From contig NZ_CP048113.1 in NCBI RefSeq assembly GCF_010093065.1, positions 7,086,001-7,150,000 of the forward strand: 64,000 nucleotides of DNA. The letters are read 5' to 3'. The notes under the pieces are model-generated. The model did no database searches, was not told the origin of the DNA, and saw nothing but the letters and a program-made list of their open reading frames with translations. The position numbers and the translations under genes are program-made. This document shows positions 41,895 to 56,800 of the stretch, piece after piece. This stretch comes from Chitinophaga agri (GTDB lineage Bacteria; Bacteroidota; Bacteroidia; Chitinophagales; Chitinophagaceae). Within the stretch, counting starts at the first letter, position 1. Each line of letters opens with the position of its first letter.

Positions 41895-44800
41895 ATGAGA
41901 AAGTTAACGCACCAGGCTTTTGAATACAAAAGCCTGGAGAGACCTGCTTTGGAAGCAATTTCCGAAGACGGGAACGGTAGTTCTATCACCTTTGAAATCC
42001 TTAACCGTAGAAGTAACCAGTTAGCCCACCTGTTGCTAGATCAGGGATTGGCTTATGGTGAAAGCGTGGGTGTCTTACTCCCGGCAGGTATACGGCACGT
42101 CTCAGCTATGCTCGCGGTATTTAAGGCTGCAGGCGTATATGTTCCGATTGATATAAATTTTGCACGCGGACGTTTGCTGCAGATGTTCGAGGAAACAGGT
42201 ATAGCACTCGTGATCACTGTACCTGAATACCGGGAACAACTGGACAGCTTTTTTGCTGCACATCAGCTGCCGGTTCGATGCGTTGTAGTATTGCCCGCTT
42301 CCGGCACTGAGCTGTTAAGGGATATTGATCTATCCGGGCAGGATATGATCAATATAGATGAAACCCGTCCGGAAGTCTATCTGAGAGATGCCATCACATC
42401 GGCATATACGAGCCTGCCGGTCAAAGATTATCCTGTATACAATCCGGATCTGTCGCAGTCGCCTGATGACACCTGTTACATCTTCTATACCTCCGGTTCT
42501 ACCGGCAGGGGAAAAGGTATTGCAGGATCACACGGCAGCCTCAGTCATTATATACATTGGCATGTGGCCGAATGGGATATAAAGGAAGGGCACCGTGTGA
42601 GTCAGCTTGCACCACTTACTTTTGATGCCTCGCTTAAAGATATCTTCAGTTGTCTGATATCAGGCGCTGTTCTCTGTATCCCGCCGCTGGCCGCGCGTAC
42701 TAACATGCCGCTGCTGGCCGACTGGCTGCGATCTGAGAAAGTCAGTATCCTGCAAACTGTGCCATCCCTCTTCCGGCTGCTGACAGCGGCTGTGAAGCAA
42801 CAAGGGCGCGGCATAGAAAGTCTGAGGTACATTGTCCTCGCAGGTGAGAAACTATATGGTAAAGATGTGACTAACTGGTATGCAGTGAACGGAGAAGGTG
42901 CAAGATTATCCAATCTTTATGGTCTGACTGAAACAACTATACTTAAAACATATTATCACATCGATAAGTGGGACTGGGCGGCAGGAGAAGTAATTCCGGT
43001 GGGTTTTCCTATCAGCAATTCGATGGTAGCCGTTATCAGCAATGGTGTGATCTGTGAGGATGGCGAACTGGGTGATATATATATCAAGAGTCCCTATATC
43101 AGTAAGGGTTACCTGGACAAGAGCCTGACTGCGCGCAGCCTTGTACAGAATCCATTAGTGGCGGATAAGGAAGACCTGGTCTGGCTGACAGGAGATCTGG
43201 GGCGCTATCGCGACGATGGCAGCCTGGAAATCGTCGGACGGCGCGACGATCAGGTGAAGATCAGTGGGATACGCGTGGAACTGGATGAGGTACGTGGAAG
43301 TATATTGAAACTCGGTGACATAGACCAGGTGGAATTACTGGTAGATCAGGACGATGACTATCAGCAGACATTGATCTGCTATTATACAGGACGTGAACGC
43401 AGTGCCGGACAATTACGCGCGGAACTGTCGGATCAGCTGAACGCGGCGCTGATGCCCTCTTACTATGTCTGGCTATCAGCGTTCCCGTTAAATCTGAATG
43501 GCAAGGTAGACCGTAAGGCATTGCCACGTCCGCAAGAGCTGATAATACAAAAGGATGAAGAGCCTCCACATGCAGGTGTGGAACAGGAACTTGCCGATCT
43601 ATGGCGGCAGGTACTCAAGGTTGAACAGGTGTGGCGGCAGGATAACTTTTTTAATATAGGAGGTTCCTCACTCAAGGCTATTCAGCTTATCTCCCGTATT
43701 TATAAATCGCTGGATGTACAACTGAGCATAGGAGAGTTGTTCAGCCATCCGGAACTGCATGCACAGGCGCAGTTGATAAATGCAGCAAAGCGATCGGCAT
43801 ATGCTTCGATTCCTTTGGTAAAGCCTCAACGCAGTTATCCGTTATCAAATGCGCAGAAACGGATATGGGTATTGAATCAGCTCGATAAAGCATCTACAGC
43901 ATATAATATCTCCCTCTTGTATACGATACAGGGAGAGGTCAATATCGAATGGCTGCAAGCTGCTTTTAATGCGCTGATTGCCCGTCATGAAAGCTTACGG
44001 ACAATTTTTATCCTGGAAAACGATGCCCCTGCTCAATATATCCTGGCCGCTGAAGAGCAGTCATTTGCAATTACGTTTGCAGACTGCAGGCTGTCGTCAG
44101 ATCCGGTGTCCTTCGCCCTGGATAATGCACGTACAATAGCTGAGACAGTATTTGACCTGGAGAGGGCGCCTTTGTTAAAGGTGGGATTGTTCCGGGTAAG
44201 AGAACAGCAATACCTGCTGACGTTATGCATGCATCATATTGTTGCCGATGAATGGTCGGTTCAACAGGTGCTGCTGAAAGAGCTGGTGACGCTGTATGAT
44301 GGATACAAAGATGGCCGGAATGCTGAGTTACCTCCGCTGCCAATACAATATAAAGACTATGCATGCTGGCAACTCGACCAGTTGAATGAGGGCGTGCTTT
44401 CTACAGCCCGGTCATACTGGCTTAAACAGTTCTCAGGGGAGTTGCCGTTACTGGAACTTCCGCTGGACTATCTTCGTCCGGCTGTACAAAGACACAGAGG
44501 CGAGCATTTTTATTTCGAGTTCGACAAAGTAAAAAGCAGCGAGTTTGAGGCCATTCTGAAAGCGTCTCAGGCAACCTTATATATGGGCCTTGTTGCATTG
44601 GTAAACGTCCTTTTATACCGTTATACGGGCCAAACAGACATAATTGTAGGGAGTCCTGTTGCAGGTCGTGACCACCCCGACCTGGAGGGGCAGATCGGGT
44701 ATTACGTAAATACGCTGGCTTTCAGGAATAGCGTAGACGGAGATGCACCTTTTTCAGCCTTTTTATCGCGCGTAAGCCATACCGTCCTCGATGGGTTTAA

Positions 44801-47800
44801 TTATCAGGCCTATCCTTTTGATGTAATGGTCGATGAGCTGGAGCTGCGTCGTGATCTGAGCCGTTCGCCGCTGATTGATGTGATGGTAAGCCTGCAGCAG
44901 ATACAACAGCAAAATGTGGTCGAAACGGAGTTGTCAGGTAAATCGATGGATAAAGTATCTGTGCAGAACAGTATCAGTAAGTTTGATCTGACGTTTGCTT
45001 TCGAACAAACCGGTGGTCAGCTGAAATTACAGATCGAATATGACACCGATCTGTTTAAACGGGAACGTATTGAGCGTATGGCTCTCCACCTCGAAGGGAT
45101 TATGGCGGCAATTGTTCAGATGCCGGGTGTGCCTTTGTCCAAACTGAATTACCTGTCTTCAGCAGAACGTGATCAACTACTGTACGGGTTCAATGATACT
45201 GCTTTTAATTACCCATCTTCAGATACCCTTGTCAGTTTATTCGAGCAACAGGTAAGAAGGTCACCTGACTCCCTGGCGGTTAAGTGCGGACAAAAGGAAC
45301 TCAGCTACAGGGAATTGAATGCGCATGCAAACGCAGTGGCGCATTCCCTGCTCAGTAACTATGGTGTCAGTGCAGAAGAGTTGATCTGTCTGCATGTTGA
45401 AAGGAATGAATTCCTGCTGATAGGAATATTGGGTATACTGAAGGCCGGCGCAGCCTATCTGCCCCTGGACCCTGATTATCCGGAGGAAAGGATCGCTTAC
45501 CTCGTGAAAGACAGTGGTGCGCGACTAGTGCTCACGGATAGCGAATTATTAACAGTTGAAGGAGCGGAAACAGTGTTTCTGCGGGAGACTATTCTGCAGG
45601 ATCTTCCAACAGAGAACGATCCAGTTGTAAGGCTGCATCCGGGCCAGCTCGCCTATGTGCTGTATACTTCCGGATCGACTGGCCGTCCGAAAGGCGTAAT
45701 GATAGAACACGGAAGTGTTGTCAATCTTTTGTGTAGTACTGGTGATATACTTAGTATCACCTCTGCGGACCAGTGGCTGGCAGTTACCACCTATACGTTC
45801 GATATATCAGTCCTGGAGCTATTCCTTCCCCTTATTACAGGTGCGAGCGTGATGGTGGCTGATAAAACAATGCTGAATGACCCAGCCTTCCTGCAGGCTG
45901 CCATCGACAACGGGACCGTTAGTATAATTCAGGCCACTCCGAGTATGTGGACCTTGCTGATGGATAACGGATGGAAAGGCCGGAAAGGATTGAAACTGCT
46001 GTCTGGCGGCGAAGCGCTGAATACAAAACTGGCTGACGATCTGTTAAGGTTTGGTTCGGAGCTGTATAATATGTACGGTCCCACGGAAACGACGATATGG
46101 TCAGTGTGCCACCGGGTGAAGCCATCCGGAGCGCTGATCCCTATTGGTAAACCGATGGGCAATACGCAGGTGTATGTGCTCGATAACGTGCTCGGGTTAT
46201 GTCCTGTTGGTGTGCCGGGGGAATTGTGTATTGGCGGCGCAGGACTGGCAAGGGGGTATCTGCACAATGCGGACCTCACGAGAGAACGTTTTATCCGGCA
46301 TCCCTATGGTGAGGGATCACTGTACCGTACCGGCGACATGGCCAGGTGGTTGCCTGATGGTACACTGGTATACCTCGGCCGCTTTGATAATCAGATAAAG
46401 CTCAATGGATACCGTATCGAGCTCGGTGAAATAGAAGCTGTACTGGCCAGCCATGAATCAGTAGATCAGGCGGCAGTTAAGGTGGTACAGCATAATGGAG
46501 AGCAGTATCTCTCTGCTTACTATACATCATCAGCTGATGTAACAACTGCTGACTTACATCAATTCCTGACAGCATTGCTGCCCCGGTATATGGTGCCTGC
46601 CTATTTTACGGCGCTGGATGCGTTACCGCTGACAGCCGCAGGGAAGACCGACCGAAAAGCATTGCCGGACCCACAAGTGAAGGTCAGCGTTTATCGTGCC
46701 CCTGTTACCCATACAGCGCGTCAGCTCGCGGCCATATGGGAGGAACTACTGGGCTATGCGCCTATTGGCTTGAACGATAACTTTTTTGCGCTTGGCGGCA
46801 ATTCGATGAAGGCTATCCTTGCCATGTCGCGCATCTATAAATCATTTTCTGTAAGGCCTGATCTTAAAGACCTGCTTACACATGCTGATCTGGCGGCGCA
46901 AAGCCGTTTAATTGGCCATCTGCGTAGTGAGCTATATGCGCCGGTGCCTCAGGCATCCCCTGCGGAAAGCTATCCGCTATCGAACGCCCAAAGGCGTTTG
47001 TGGGTAATGCATCATCAGGAAGGTGCTTCACTGGCATACCACATACCGATTGCGTATATCCTGGACGGAAATTTACATGAAGAAAGTCTGGCTAAGGCAT
47101 TCGGATACCTGGTTGCCCGCCATGAAATACTGAGGACCGTTTTTGAATTAAAGAAAGGGGAACCCAGGCAGCGCGTACTGCCTGCTGACGAAGTACCGGC
47201 GGCGTTTGACGTTTGGGATTACCGGTCGGATGCTGCCGCCGCTTATGAGCATGCACAACAACTGGCAAGAATGCCGTTCGATCTGGGAAAAGGGCCACTG
47301 TTGAGAATGGGTGTTTTCCGACTGGAGCAGCAACAATATCTTTTATTGTTCTGCGTGCATCATATTGTGTCTGATGGATGGTCTCTTCAGATTATGCTCA
47401 GTGAGTTACAGCTTGCCTACAATGCTTATCTGAATGGACTGCAACCGGAGTTACCGGTTCTCTCCCTGCAGTATAAAGATTATGCCTGCTGGCAACAGCA
47501 GCAACTGAAAAAGACACGTATGTCCGATAGTAGTACTTATTGGACAAAACAATTAGCAGGTATCATACCTCCTCTGGAACTGCCGGTAGACTATCCCCGC
47601 TCTTCAAAAAGAGAATATCGCGGTGCACAATACAGCTACTGTTTCGACGGGTCAGCCAGTCTGGCATTTGAAGCCTTATTACAGGAGGAGCAATGTACCC
47701 TTTTCATGGGCCTGCTGGCACTTGTAAACGTACTGCTTTACAGGTATACAGGTCAGTCTGATGTTACGGTAGGTAGTCCCGTAGCTGGCAGAGAGCATCC

Positions 47801-50800
47801 GGATCTGGAAAACCAGGTTGGTTTTTATGTCAACACACTGGCACTGCGCAACCGTATTAACGGTAGCAATAACTTTGCATCTTTTCTGTCGGATGTAAGG
47901 CAAGTGGTAATGGACGGTTTACAACATCAGTCTTATCCTTTTGACCTGTTGACCGAAGAACTGCGTGTACATCATGATGCCAGCCGTTCATCGCTGTTCG
48001 ACGTAATGGTTAGCCTGTTAGGGCCATATCGTGCAGAGACTGAATTATCGTCATTATCCGGACTCACTATTCAATCCATTCCTTTTGAACATGGGGTGAG
48101 TAAATTTGACCTGCTGTTCTCGTTTGTTCGTGATGAAGCAGGCATCCGCCTGGAACTGGAATATGATACGGCCTTATACAGGGAAAGCACTGTCAGCCGG
48201 ATGGCAGGCCACCTGGGTCAACTGTTAACCACCATCTTATCATCGCCTGATACTGCGCTGGATGAAATCAGTTACCTGAGCGAAGAAGAAACGCATGAAC
48301 TGTTATACACCCTCAATGATAACACTGCCGGGTATCCTGAAGATAAAACACTGGTTGATCTGTTTGAGTGCCAGGCGAGCCAGACCCCTGATCATGTTGC
48401 GGTGGTTTTCGGTGACCACAGTCTGACCTATAAGGAACTGAATACCCGTAGTAACCGTTTGGCAGGTTACCTTCGGTCGCATTATCATCCACGTCCCGAT
48501 GACCTGATCGGCATCCTGCAGTCACGCACAGAACAGATGATCATTTGCATTCTTGGCATTCTGAAATCGGGTGCAGGTTATGTGCCGATCGATGTTGACT
48601 ATCCGGGAGACCGTATAGATTACATGAAGACAGACAGTAATTGTTTGGTGGTCCTGGATGAAGGGGAACTTAACCGGTTCTTAGCGGAAGAAGCCACTTA
48701 TCCCGGAGATAATCCTGAGCAGGTGAATACGCCTTCTGATATCGCCTATGTGATCTATACATCAGGCACAACAGGGCAGCCTAAAGGGACTTTGATAACG
48801 CACGGGAATGTTGTGCAGTTGCTGAAGCCTGATCGCCCGATATATGATTTCCAGGCGACAGATGTATGGACAATGTTCCATTCGTACTGTTTTGATTTTT
48901 CAGTATGGGAGATGTATGGGGCCTTGTTGTTTGGTGGTCGTGTTGTGATCGTACCGGGAGCTACAGCCCGCGATCCGGAGGCATTCATCACGTTGCTTCA
49001 GGAACAGGGCGTGACCGTTTTGAACCAGACGCCGTCTGCTTTTTACAATCTGCGAAAAGCCCTCGATGAAGCCGGTTATCCGCCATTATCATTACGATAT
49101 GTCATATTCGGTGGCGAGGCACTAAGTCCTGCAAAATTATCATCCTGGTATAAGTATTACCCATCGGCTGCTTTGGTCAATATGTATGGTATCACAGAGA
49201 CGACGGTGCATGTGACCTTTAAAGCAATCACGGAACCGGATATTGAATCAGGTATCAGCAATCTGGGCCGTCCTATACCGACGCTACGTTGTTATGTACT
49301 GGATAGCCAGGGACAGTTACTACCGTTTGGTGTACCTGGGGAATTGTATGTAGGAGGAGCGGGGGTAAGCCGTGGTTATCTGAACCGTGCGTCACTGACA
49401 GCGTCCCGTTTCATAGCAAGTCCGTTTGTGACTGGCGACCGCCTTTACCGGACGGGAGATAAAGTTCGTTTGCTGGAGAATGGAGACCTTGTGTATTATG
49501 GCCGGTTGGATAACCAGGTGAAGATACGTGGCTACCGTATTGAATTAGGAGAGATCGAAGCCGTTCTTCGCAGGCATGAGATGATCGATGATGTGGTAGT
49601 GCTTTTTAACAATAATAATGGAGAAGAAGGTAACCTGGTCGTTTATCTGATTGCCAAAGAAAAACTGACCAGTGCAGATATACGATCCTTCCTGGGAGAC
49701 AAATTGCCGGGCTACATGATGCCGGGCCATTTCCTGCAGCTGGAAAAGTTCCCGCTTACTCCAAATGGGAAACTGGACAGATTTGCATTGCCGAATGCCG
49801 TAACAGCAGGATTTAGTATAGGTGGCGATTATGTAGCACCACGAAATGATATGGAACGCAGGATGGCTGTCATCTGGGGAGCGATCCTGGAAAATGCACG
49901 GGTGGGCATCCGCGATAGTTTCTTTGAACTTGGTGGCGATTCAATTAAAGTTTTACGCCTGATAAGTGAACTGAGAAAACATGCGGCGCTGGAGATATCT
50001 ATTGCTGATGTATATAAATATGAAACAATAGAAAAGCTCTTTCTCTATGTGCTGGAGAATAAATGGCTTATCGACCAGCGAAATCTGGCTATGGTGGACA
50101 AGGAAGTGCTGGTGAGAAAAAGCCTGGATGAACAGAAGGAACGGATACTCGCTTCCGGCAGGTTGATGAATGCAGCTAATGTGGCAGATATATACCCGAT
50201 GAGCGGTATTCAGAAGGGAATGGTCTTCGAATCGCTTGTACGTCCGGGGCAGGGTGTGTATCATGACCAGTTCTTTTACCAGGAGGATTTTTATCAGTTC
50301 GATACGGAACGTTTCAAACGTGCCTTGCAACTATTGGTTGATAAACATGCCATTCTTAGAACATGTTTTAATCTTATAGAATATGAGACAGAAGTACAGA
50401 TTGTCTATAAGGAGATAGACATAAAGATCGGATATTACGATGTAGCTGCCCTTGATGAGAAGGCACAGGAAACCTTCGTGGCCGACTATATGCGTACAAG
50501 CCTGAAGCAGCCTTTTGATGTGACCATTGCTCCGCTCTGGCGTATGAACATATTCAGGTTTGGTGAAGAGAAAATGGGATTTGTATGGGAATTTCATCAT
50601 GCCATTTTGGATGGCTGGAGCAATGCATCCTTCCTTACGGAACTGAACAACCTGTATCTGCAACTGGGAAGATCGCCGTCCTTCATGCCGCGTAAACTCA
50701 AATCTGACTACAAAAGTTTTATTGTACAGGAGATCCTCGATAAGGAAGACAAAGAAGTCATAGGCTTCTGGGAGAAGGAAACAGCGGATTATACAAAGAT

Positions 50801-53800
50801 TCAGCTGTTCAGAAAAGAAGAAACAGATGCCAGATTTAATGCCTTTCTAGATACTGTTTATCTGAATAAACTGGGTGCCCTCTCGCTGGCTATCAATACT
50901 CCAGTTAAGACCATCGCACTGGCAGCGTATCTTTATCTGCTGAAGGTGTTAGGGTATAGTGATGAGCCGGTAACAGGACTTGTTACTAACTCAAGACCAG
51001 ATACGGAAGATAGTGCCGAAATACTGGGCTGCTTCCTGAATACCATCCCGCTTAAAACAGTGGTCAATGTTAATGAAACCTGTGCTGGTTTTATTAAACG
51101 ACTCGACAGGCAACTGGTGGATCTGAAGAAATATGAGCGCCTTAGTATACAGGATATTCTAAGTCTTGGTCATCAACGCTCAGATTCAGATGAAGGAAAT
51201 ATACTGTTTGATGTAGCGTTTAACTACGTAGACTTTCACACCTTTAATGCCTTTGAGGATGACATCAGTGGGGATGAACAGGAAACAGCTTCGCTGAACA
51301 TTCCTGACTTTGAGCGTACCGAAATCTACCTCAGCTTTATAGTAGACAGAACGGGAGGCGCATTTAATTTGCTTCTTCGTCAAACCCGTGAATTGAAATA
51401 TGATCTGACGCTTACGGGTATCAGCGAACTGTACTTCAATATATTAAAGCAGATAATCGATCATACACAGCAGGTGACCGGCAAGATTGATGTCCTGACA
51501 AAAGCAGATCGGGAGATGCTGCTGTATAAGTACAACGACACAACTTTTGGATTCCCTGCAACCGAAACAATGGTTAGTCTGTTTGAGAGCCAGGCTGCGT
51601 CTGATCCGGAAGCAACTGCTGTGATATACAATAACAGGTCGTTAAGCTATCGTGAGTTGAACGAACGTGCCAATATGGTAGCGCATTTTCTCAGAATGCG
51701 TTTATCAGTAAAGCAGGGAGATCTGGTTGCGGTAATGCAGGAAAAAAGTGAACTGCTGATCGTAGCAATGCTGGGCGTGCTCAAGGCAGGAGGGGTGTAT
51801 ATGCCGGTTGACCCTGCCTATCCTGCCGACAGGATCAGGTATATGCTGGGCGATAGTAAAGTGAAGGTGATACTGGCTGACCGCACAATATATACAGATA
51901 GCGATGCTGTCTGCATCATGATAAATGACGAATTTACATTTGCCGGATCACCTGTCAGAAACCCTGAGATACGTCTGAAAGAAGATCAGCTGGCATATGT
52001 CATTTATACATCCGGATCTACCGGCCGTCCCAAGGGAGTGATGGTCAGTCACCTGGCGCTGGCCAGCCTGATATATGCGCAGCGTGCTTCTCTGAATGTC
52101 AGAAAAGATGATCGTGTACTGCAGTTCGCATCTATTTCCTTTGACGCATCTGTGTTCGAAACCTGCCTGGCACTGGCAAATGGCGCTGCTTTAGTGATGA
52201 TGGACACTATCCAGCTGAAGGACAGGGAACTTACGGAAAGAATGAAGGAACAGGGCGTTACTGTTGGTATTTTCCCTGCATCTTACCTGAATGTATTGAA
52301 CCTTCCTGCATTGAGCGCTTTCCGTATAATTGCTTCCTGTGGTGATGTGTTCAGCAGAGATATTGTTAAGCATATAGACCCGCAGGTCTCTGTTTTTAAC
52401 CTGTATGGTCCCACAGAATATGCGGTATGGGCGTCGACTTACAGGGTAGCGCTGGGGGACTGGCAGCGTAGTACCATTCCTATCGGCAAGCCGGTAGCGA
52501 ATGCACAACTCTATATTCTGGGAACTGACCTGGGGCTACAGCCGCCAGGTGTGCCTGGAGAACTGTGCATAGCGGGACCAGGACTCGCAAACGGTTACCT
52601 GAATAATCCGTCGCTTACAGCAGCCCGCTTTGTCAAAAATCCTTACGGAAAGCATCTCTTGTACAGAACAGGAGATCTGGCCAGATGGTTGCCTGATGGC
52701 AATATTGAATATCTGGGGCGCGCAGATAGCCAGGTGAAGATAAGAGGTTACAGAATTGAACTGCAGGAGATAGAACAGGTCCTAGCTGCGCACGAAAGTA
52801 TATCGGAAGCAGTTGTAACTGTTATAGAGCGCGCCGGAGACAAAATCCTTTCGGCATATTACACTGCAAAGGAAGAGGTGAGTGTCAATGCACTTGCAGG
52901 CTTCCTGAAGGAACATCTGCCAGACTACATGATCCCGGCCTTTTTCACAGTGCTTAAAGAATTTCCGCTCACCGGCAGCGGTAAAATAAACAGGTTTATA
53001 TTACCTGATCCCGGTATTCAGCGGCAGGAAGGCGTTCTTCCATCCAGTCCGGTAGAGAAGGAACTGGCTGCTATCTGGGAAGAGGTCCTTGCGTATAGTG
53101 GCATCGGATTGAACGATAACTTTTTTGACCTGGGTGGACACTCATTGAAGGCCATACAGGTACTGTCAAGGATACACCGCATATTTTCAGTGAGACTTGA
53201 TCTGAACGAGTTCTTATCTAATCCTGTGATGTCCGCGCAATGCGAATTGATCAGTCAGGCGAAGAGAGAAGCTTTCAGGAAGATACCAATAGCAGCTGCC
53301 GGGAAAAACTATCCCTTGTCAAATGCGCAAAAAAGATTATGGCTCCTGCAGCAACAGGATAAAAATACGGTTGCCTACAATATTCCTGTTAATTATATGC
53401 TGGAAGGGGAACTTGATATTGCCTCTTTATCCCGTTCGTTTGAAACAGTGATCGCGCGGCATGAGAATCTTCGTACCGTTTTTGTGTTTGAAAACGGTGA
53501 ACCCCGTCAGCAAATATTAACGACAGAGACCAGCAAGTTCCATTTGGAATATATGGATTATCAGGGCAATCCCGGAGCGGTAAAAGCAGCTGCCGAAGAG
53601 TTGTCAAATACCATCTTTGATCTGTCTGCCGGTCCGCTTTTACGGGTGGCATTATTCCGTACGGGTGTATCTACCTATCAGCTATGCCTGTGTATGCATC
53701 ATATCATCTCCGATGAATGGTCTATGCAGGTACTGGTAAGAGAGCTGGTACATTGCTATAATAGTTATATCACAAGCACCATTCCTGCACTATCCCCACT

Positions 53801-56800
53801 ACCGATTCAGTACAAGGATTACGCCACCTGGCAGCAACAGCAGTTACAGGGTGGATCGCTGGAAGCAGCCCGTCAGTACTGGCAGCAGCGTTTCAGCGGA
53901 GAGTTGCCTGTACTTGAACTGCCATTGGATCATCCCCGCCCTGTTGTACAGGGACATCATGGCAGTGAGGTCTACTTTGAGTTGAATGCCGAAGACAGTG
54001 CATTGTTCATATCACTGATGCGTAGTGAGGATGCGACGTTATTCATGGGATTGTTATCTCTCGTAAACGTCCTGTTATATCGTTACACGGGTCAGCAGGA
54101 TATTATTATCGGCACGCCGGTAGCTGGTCGTGACCATGCTGATCTGGAAGAGCAGATCGGGTATTTTTTGAATACACTGGCCCTTCGCAACCAGGTATCC
54201 GGTCATCAGAGTTTTCGGCAGCTATTGCAGGCCGTTCGTACGAACACACTCGAAAGTTATCAGCATCAATGGTATCCGTTTGATATGCTGATAGAAGACC
54301 TGGGACTCAGCGTGTCGCAGGGCCGTTCTCCTTTATTTGATGTGGTGGTCATCCTGCAGAACATCAAACTGAATAACGACACCGTATTGGAAATGAAAGG
54401 TGTTGAAGTGTCGGTGGAAGATGCTCCTTTGGAAATCAGTAAGGGAGACCTTCGTATCCAGTTTGTAGACCGTGGTGAGGGACGTAACCTTTATGGCAGT
54501 ATAGAATACAATACAGATCTCTTCGAGCGTGAGCGCATCGCGCATATGAGCAGACAGTTACAGGAGTTGCTCCATTCTATCGTTAAAGAGCCGGATGTGC
54601 TGATCCATACGCTTTCCTATCAGGAAGATGATGGCGTAGCAACGATGTTGTTCAATAGTGATCAGCCACTGGAAGCCTATCCGTTGATGCATCGGGTGTT
54701 TGAACAGCGGGTAGAAGAATTTCCGTCAGCGGTCGCCGTGTCAGATAATGGTATAACCATCAGTTATCAGGCGCTCAACAGCCGTAGTAACTATTTGGCG
54801 CGCCTGTTACAGGACGAAGGTGTCAGCATTGGTGACAGTGTCGGTATTTTCCTGCCCGCAGGTATCCGCCAGGTGACCGGTTTGCTGGCAGTGTTCAAGG
54901 CCGGTGGTGTATATGTGCCGATGGATATCAGCTTCGCCCATTCCCGTTTGCGGCAGATGCTGGAGGAAACCCGTCCTGCAGTGATCATCACATCAGAAGA
55001 ATACCGGGAATCACTGGCAGAATTATTTTCGGCTCATCAGATAAAAGTGGACTGTTTGGTGACGTTACCGTTATCAGGAACCTCTTTATTACAGGATATA
55101 GGGCTTTCAGGAGTGGAGATGATTGCGGTGGGAGATACGGCGCCTGAAGTCTATCGCAATGGTGTCCGGATGTCCGCTAAAGAATACAGTACAGATAATC
55201 TGGAGAATGAGCCGGCGGCCGAAGGGGATAGTTACATTTATTACACGTCGGGTTCTACCGGTAAGGGGAAAGGCATTGTGGGTGCTCATAATAGCCTTAG
55301 CCATTATATACACTGGCATATGCGTGAGTGGAATATAGGCAATGGCGATCGCATCAGTCAACTGGCACCAGTAACATTCGATGCGTCGCTGAAAGACATA
55401 TTGAGCAGCCTTGGATCCGGAGCGACATTATGCGTACCCTCATCAGAAGTGCGTAATAACATGCCGTTACTGGCAGAGTGGTTGCGTACAGAAGAGGTAA
55501 GCATATTACAAACGGTGCCATCTTTATTCCGTTTGCTGACTGGCGCGATGAAACAACAGAACCGGGGTATAGGCAGCCTGCGGCATGTGGTGCTGGCAGG
55601 AGAGAAGCTGTATGGAAAGGATGTGACTAACTGGTACGCGGCCAATGGTAATGGCGCCTCATTATCAGCGCTGTATGGTTTGACGGAAACGACGATTCTA
55701 AAGAGTTGTTATCATATTGAGGAAAAAGACTGGGAACCGGGCGAAGTTATTCCTGCAGGCCGTGCGATCAGTGGAGCGCATATTGCCGTGATCAATGAGA
55801 GTGGTATGTGCAGTTCCGGTGAGCTGGGGGATGTGTATATCCGGAGTCCTTACCTGAGCAAGGGTTATCTTGATAAATCACTGACGGCATTAAGTCTTGT
55901 ACAGAACCCATTGTTGCGGGAAGCAGAAGACCTGGTATGGCTGACAGGAGACCTGGGTCGTTACCGTAAAGATGGTAATCTTGAGATCCTGGGGCGCCGT
56001 GATGATCAGGTGAAGATCAATGGCGTTCGTATAGAGCTGGACGAAGTTCGTGGTAGTGTGCTACAGCTTGAAGATATAGAGCAGGTAGAGTTACTGGTAG
56101 ATCAGGATGCAGATTATCAGCAGACACTGATCTGCTACTATAGCGGTCGTGAGCGGAGTGGTCATGAATTGCGGGTAGCCCTTTCGGCGACTTTGAATCC
56201 GGCGATGCTGCCATCATATTATGTGTGGTTAGCATCATTCCCGCTGAACCTGAACGGGAAGGTGGACCGTAAGGCCTTACCACGTCCGCAGGAGTTATTA
56301 TCAGATAGGGGATATGAAGCGCCGCATGCAGGTGTAGAGCAGGAAGTGGCCGTTTTGTGGCAGCAGGTGTTAGGGATAGAGAAAGTAAGCCGTCATGACA
56401 ATTTCTTCAATATAGGAGGGTCATCGCTGAAAGCGATTCAGTTGATCTCGCGTATTTATAAGTCACTGGATGTGCAGTTAAGCATAGGCGATATATTTGG
56501 TCATGCGGAACTGCAGGAGCAGGCATCTGTTATCCAGGCAGCGAGGCGATCAGCATATGTTGCGATCCCACTGGCGGTAGTCCAAACCACGTATCCTGTA
56601 TCCAACGCACAGAAACGTTTGTGGTTACAGGTACAGCAATCCCCTACATCTCTGCAGTTCAACGGTCGGGACCTTTACCGTTTACAGGGGGATCTGTCGG
56701 TAGAGAGTCTGATCCGTTCGTTTGATACATTGGTGGCTCGGCATGAGAGCCTGCGTACGGTGTTCCTGGTAGAGAGCGGGCAGCCGCGGCAACAGATATT

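Noticed and set aside
49945..50190. Possible epimerase domain after T3 of the NRPS
   Set aside because: Only a linker of about 80 residues lies between T3 and the next domain, and that domain has HHAILDGW and is followed by A4, so it is a condensation domain.
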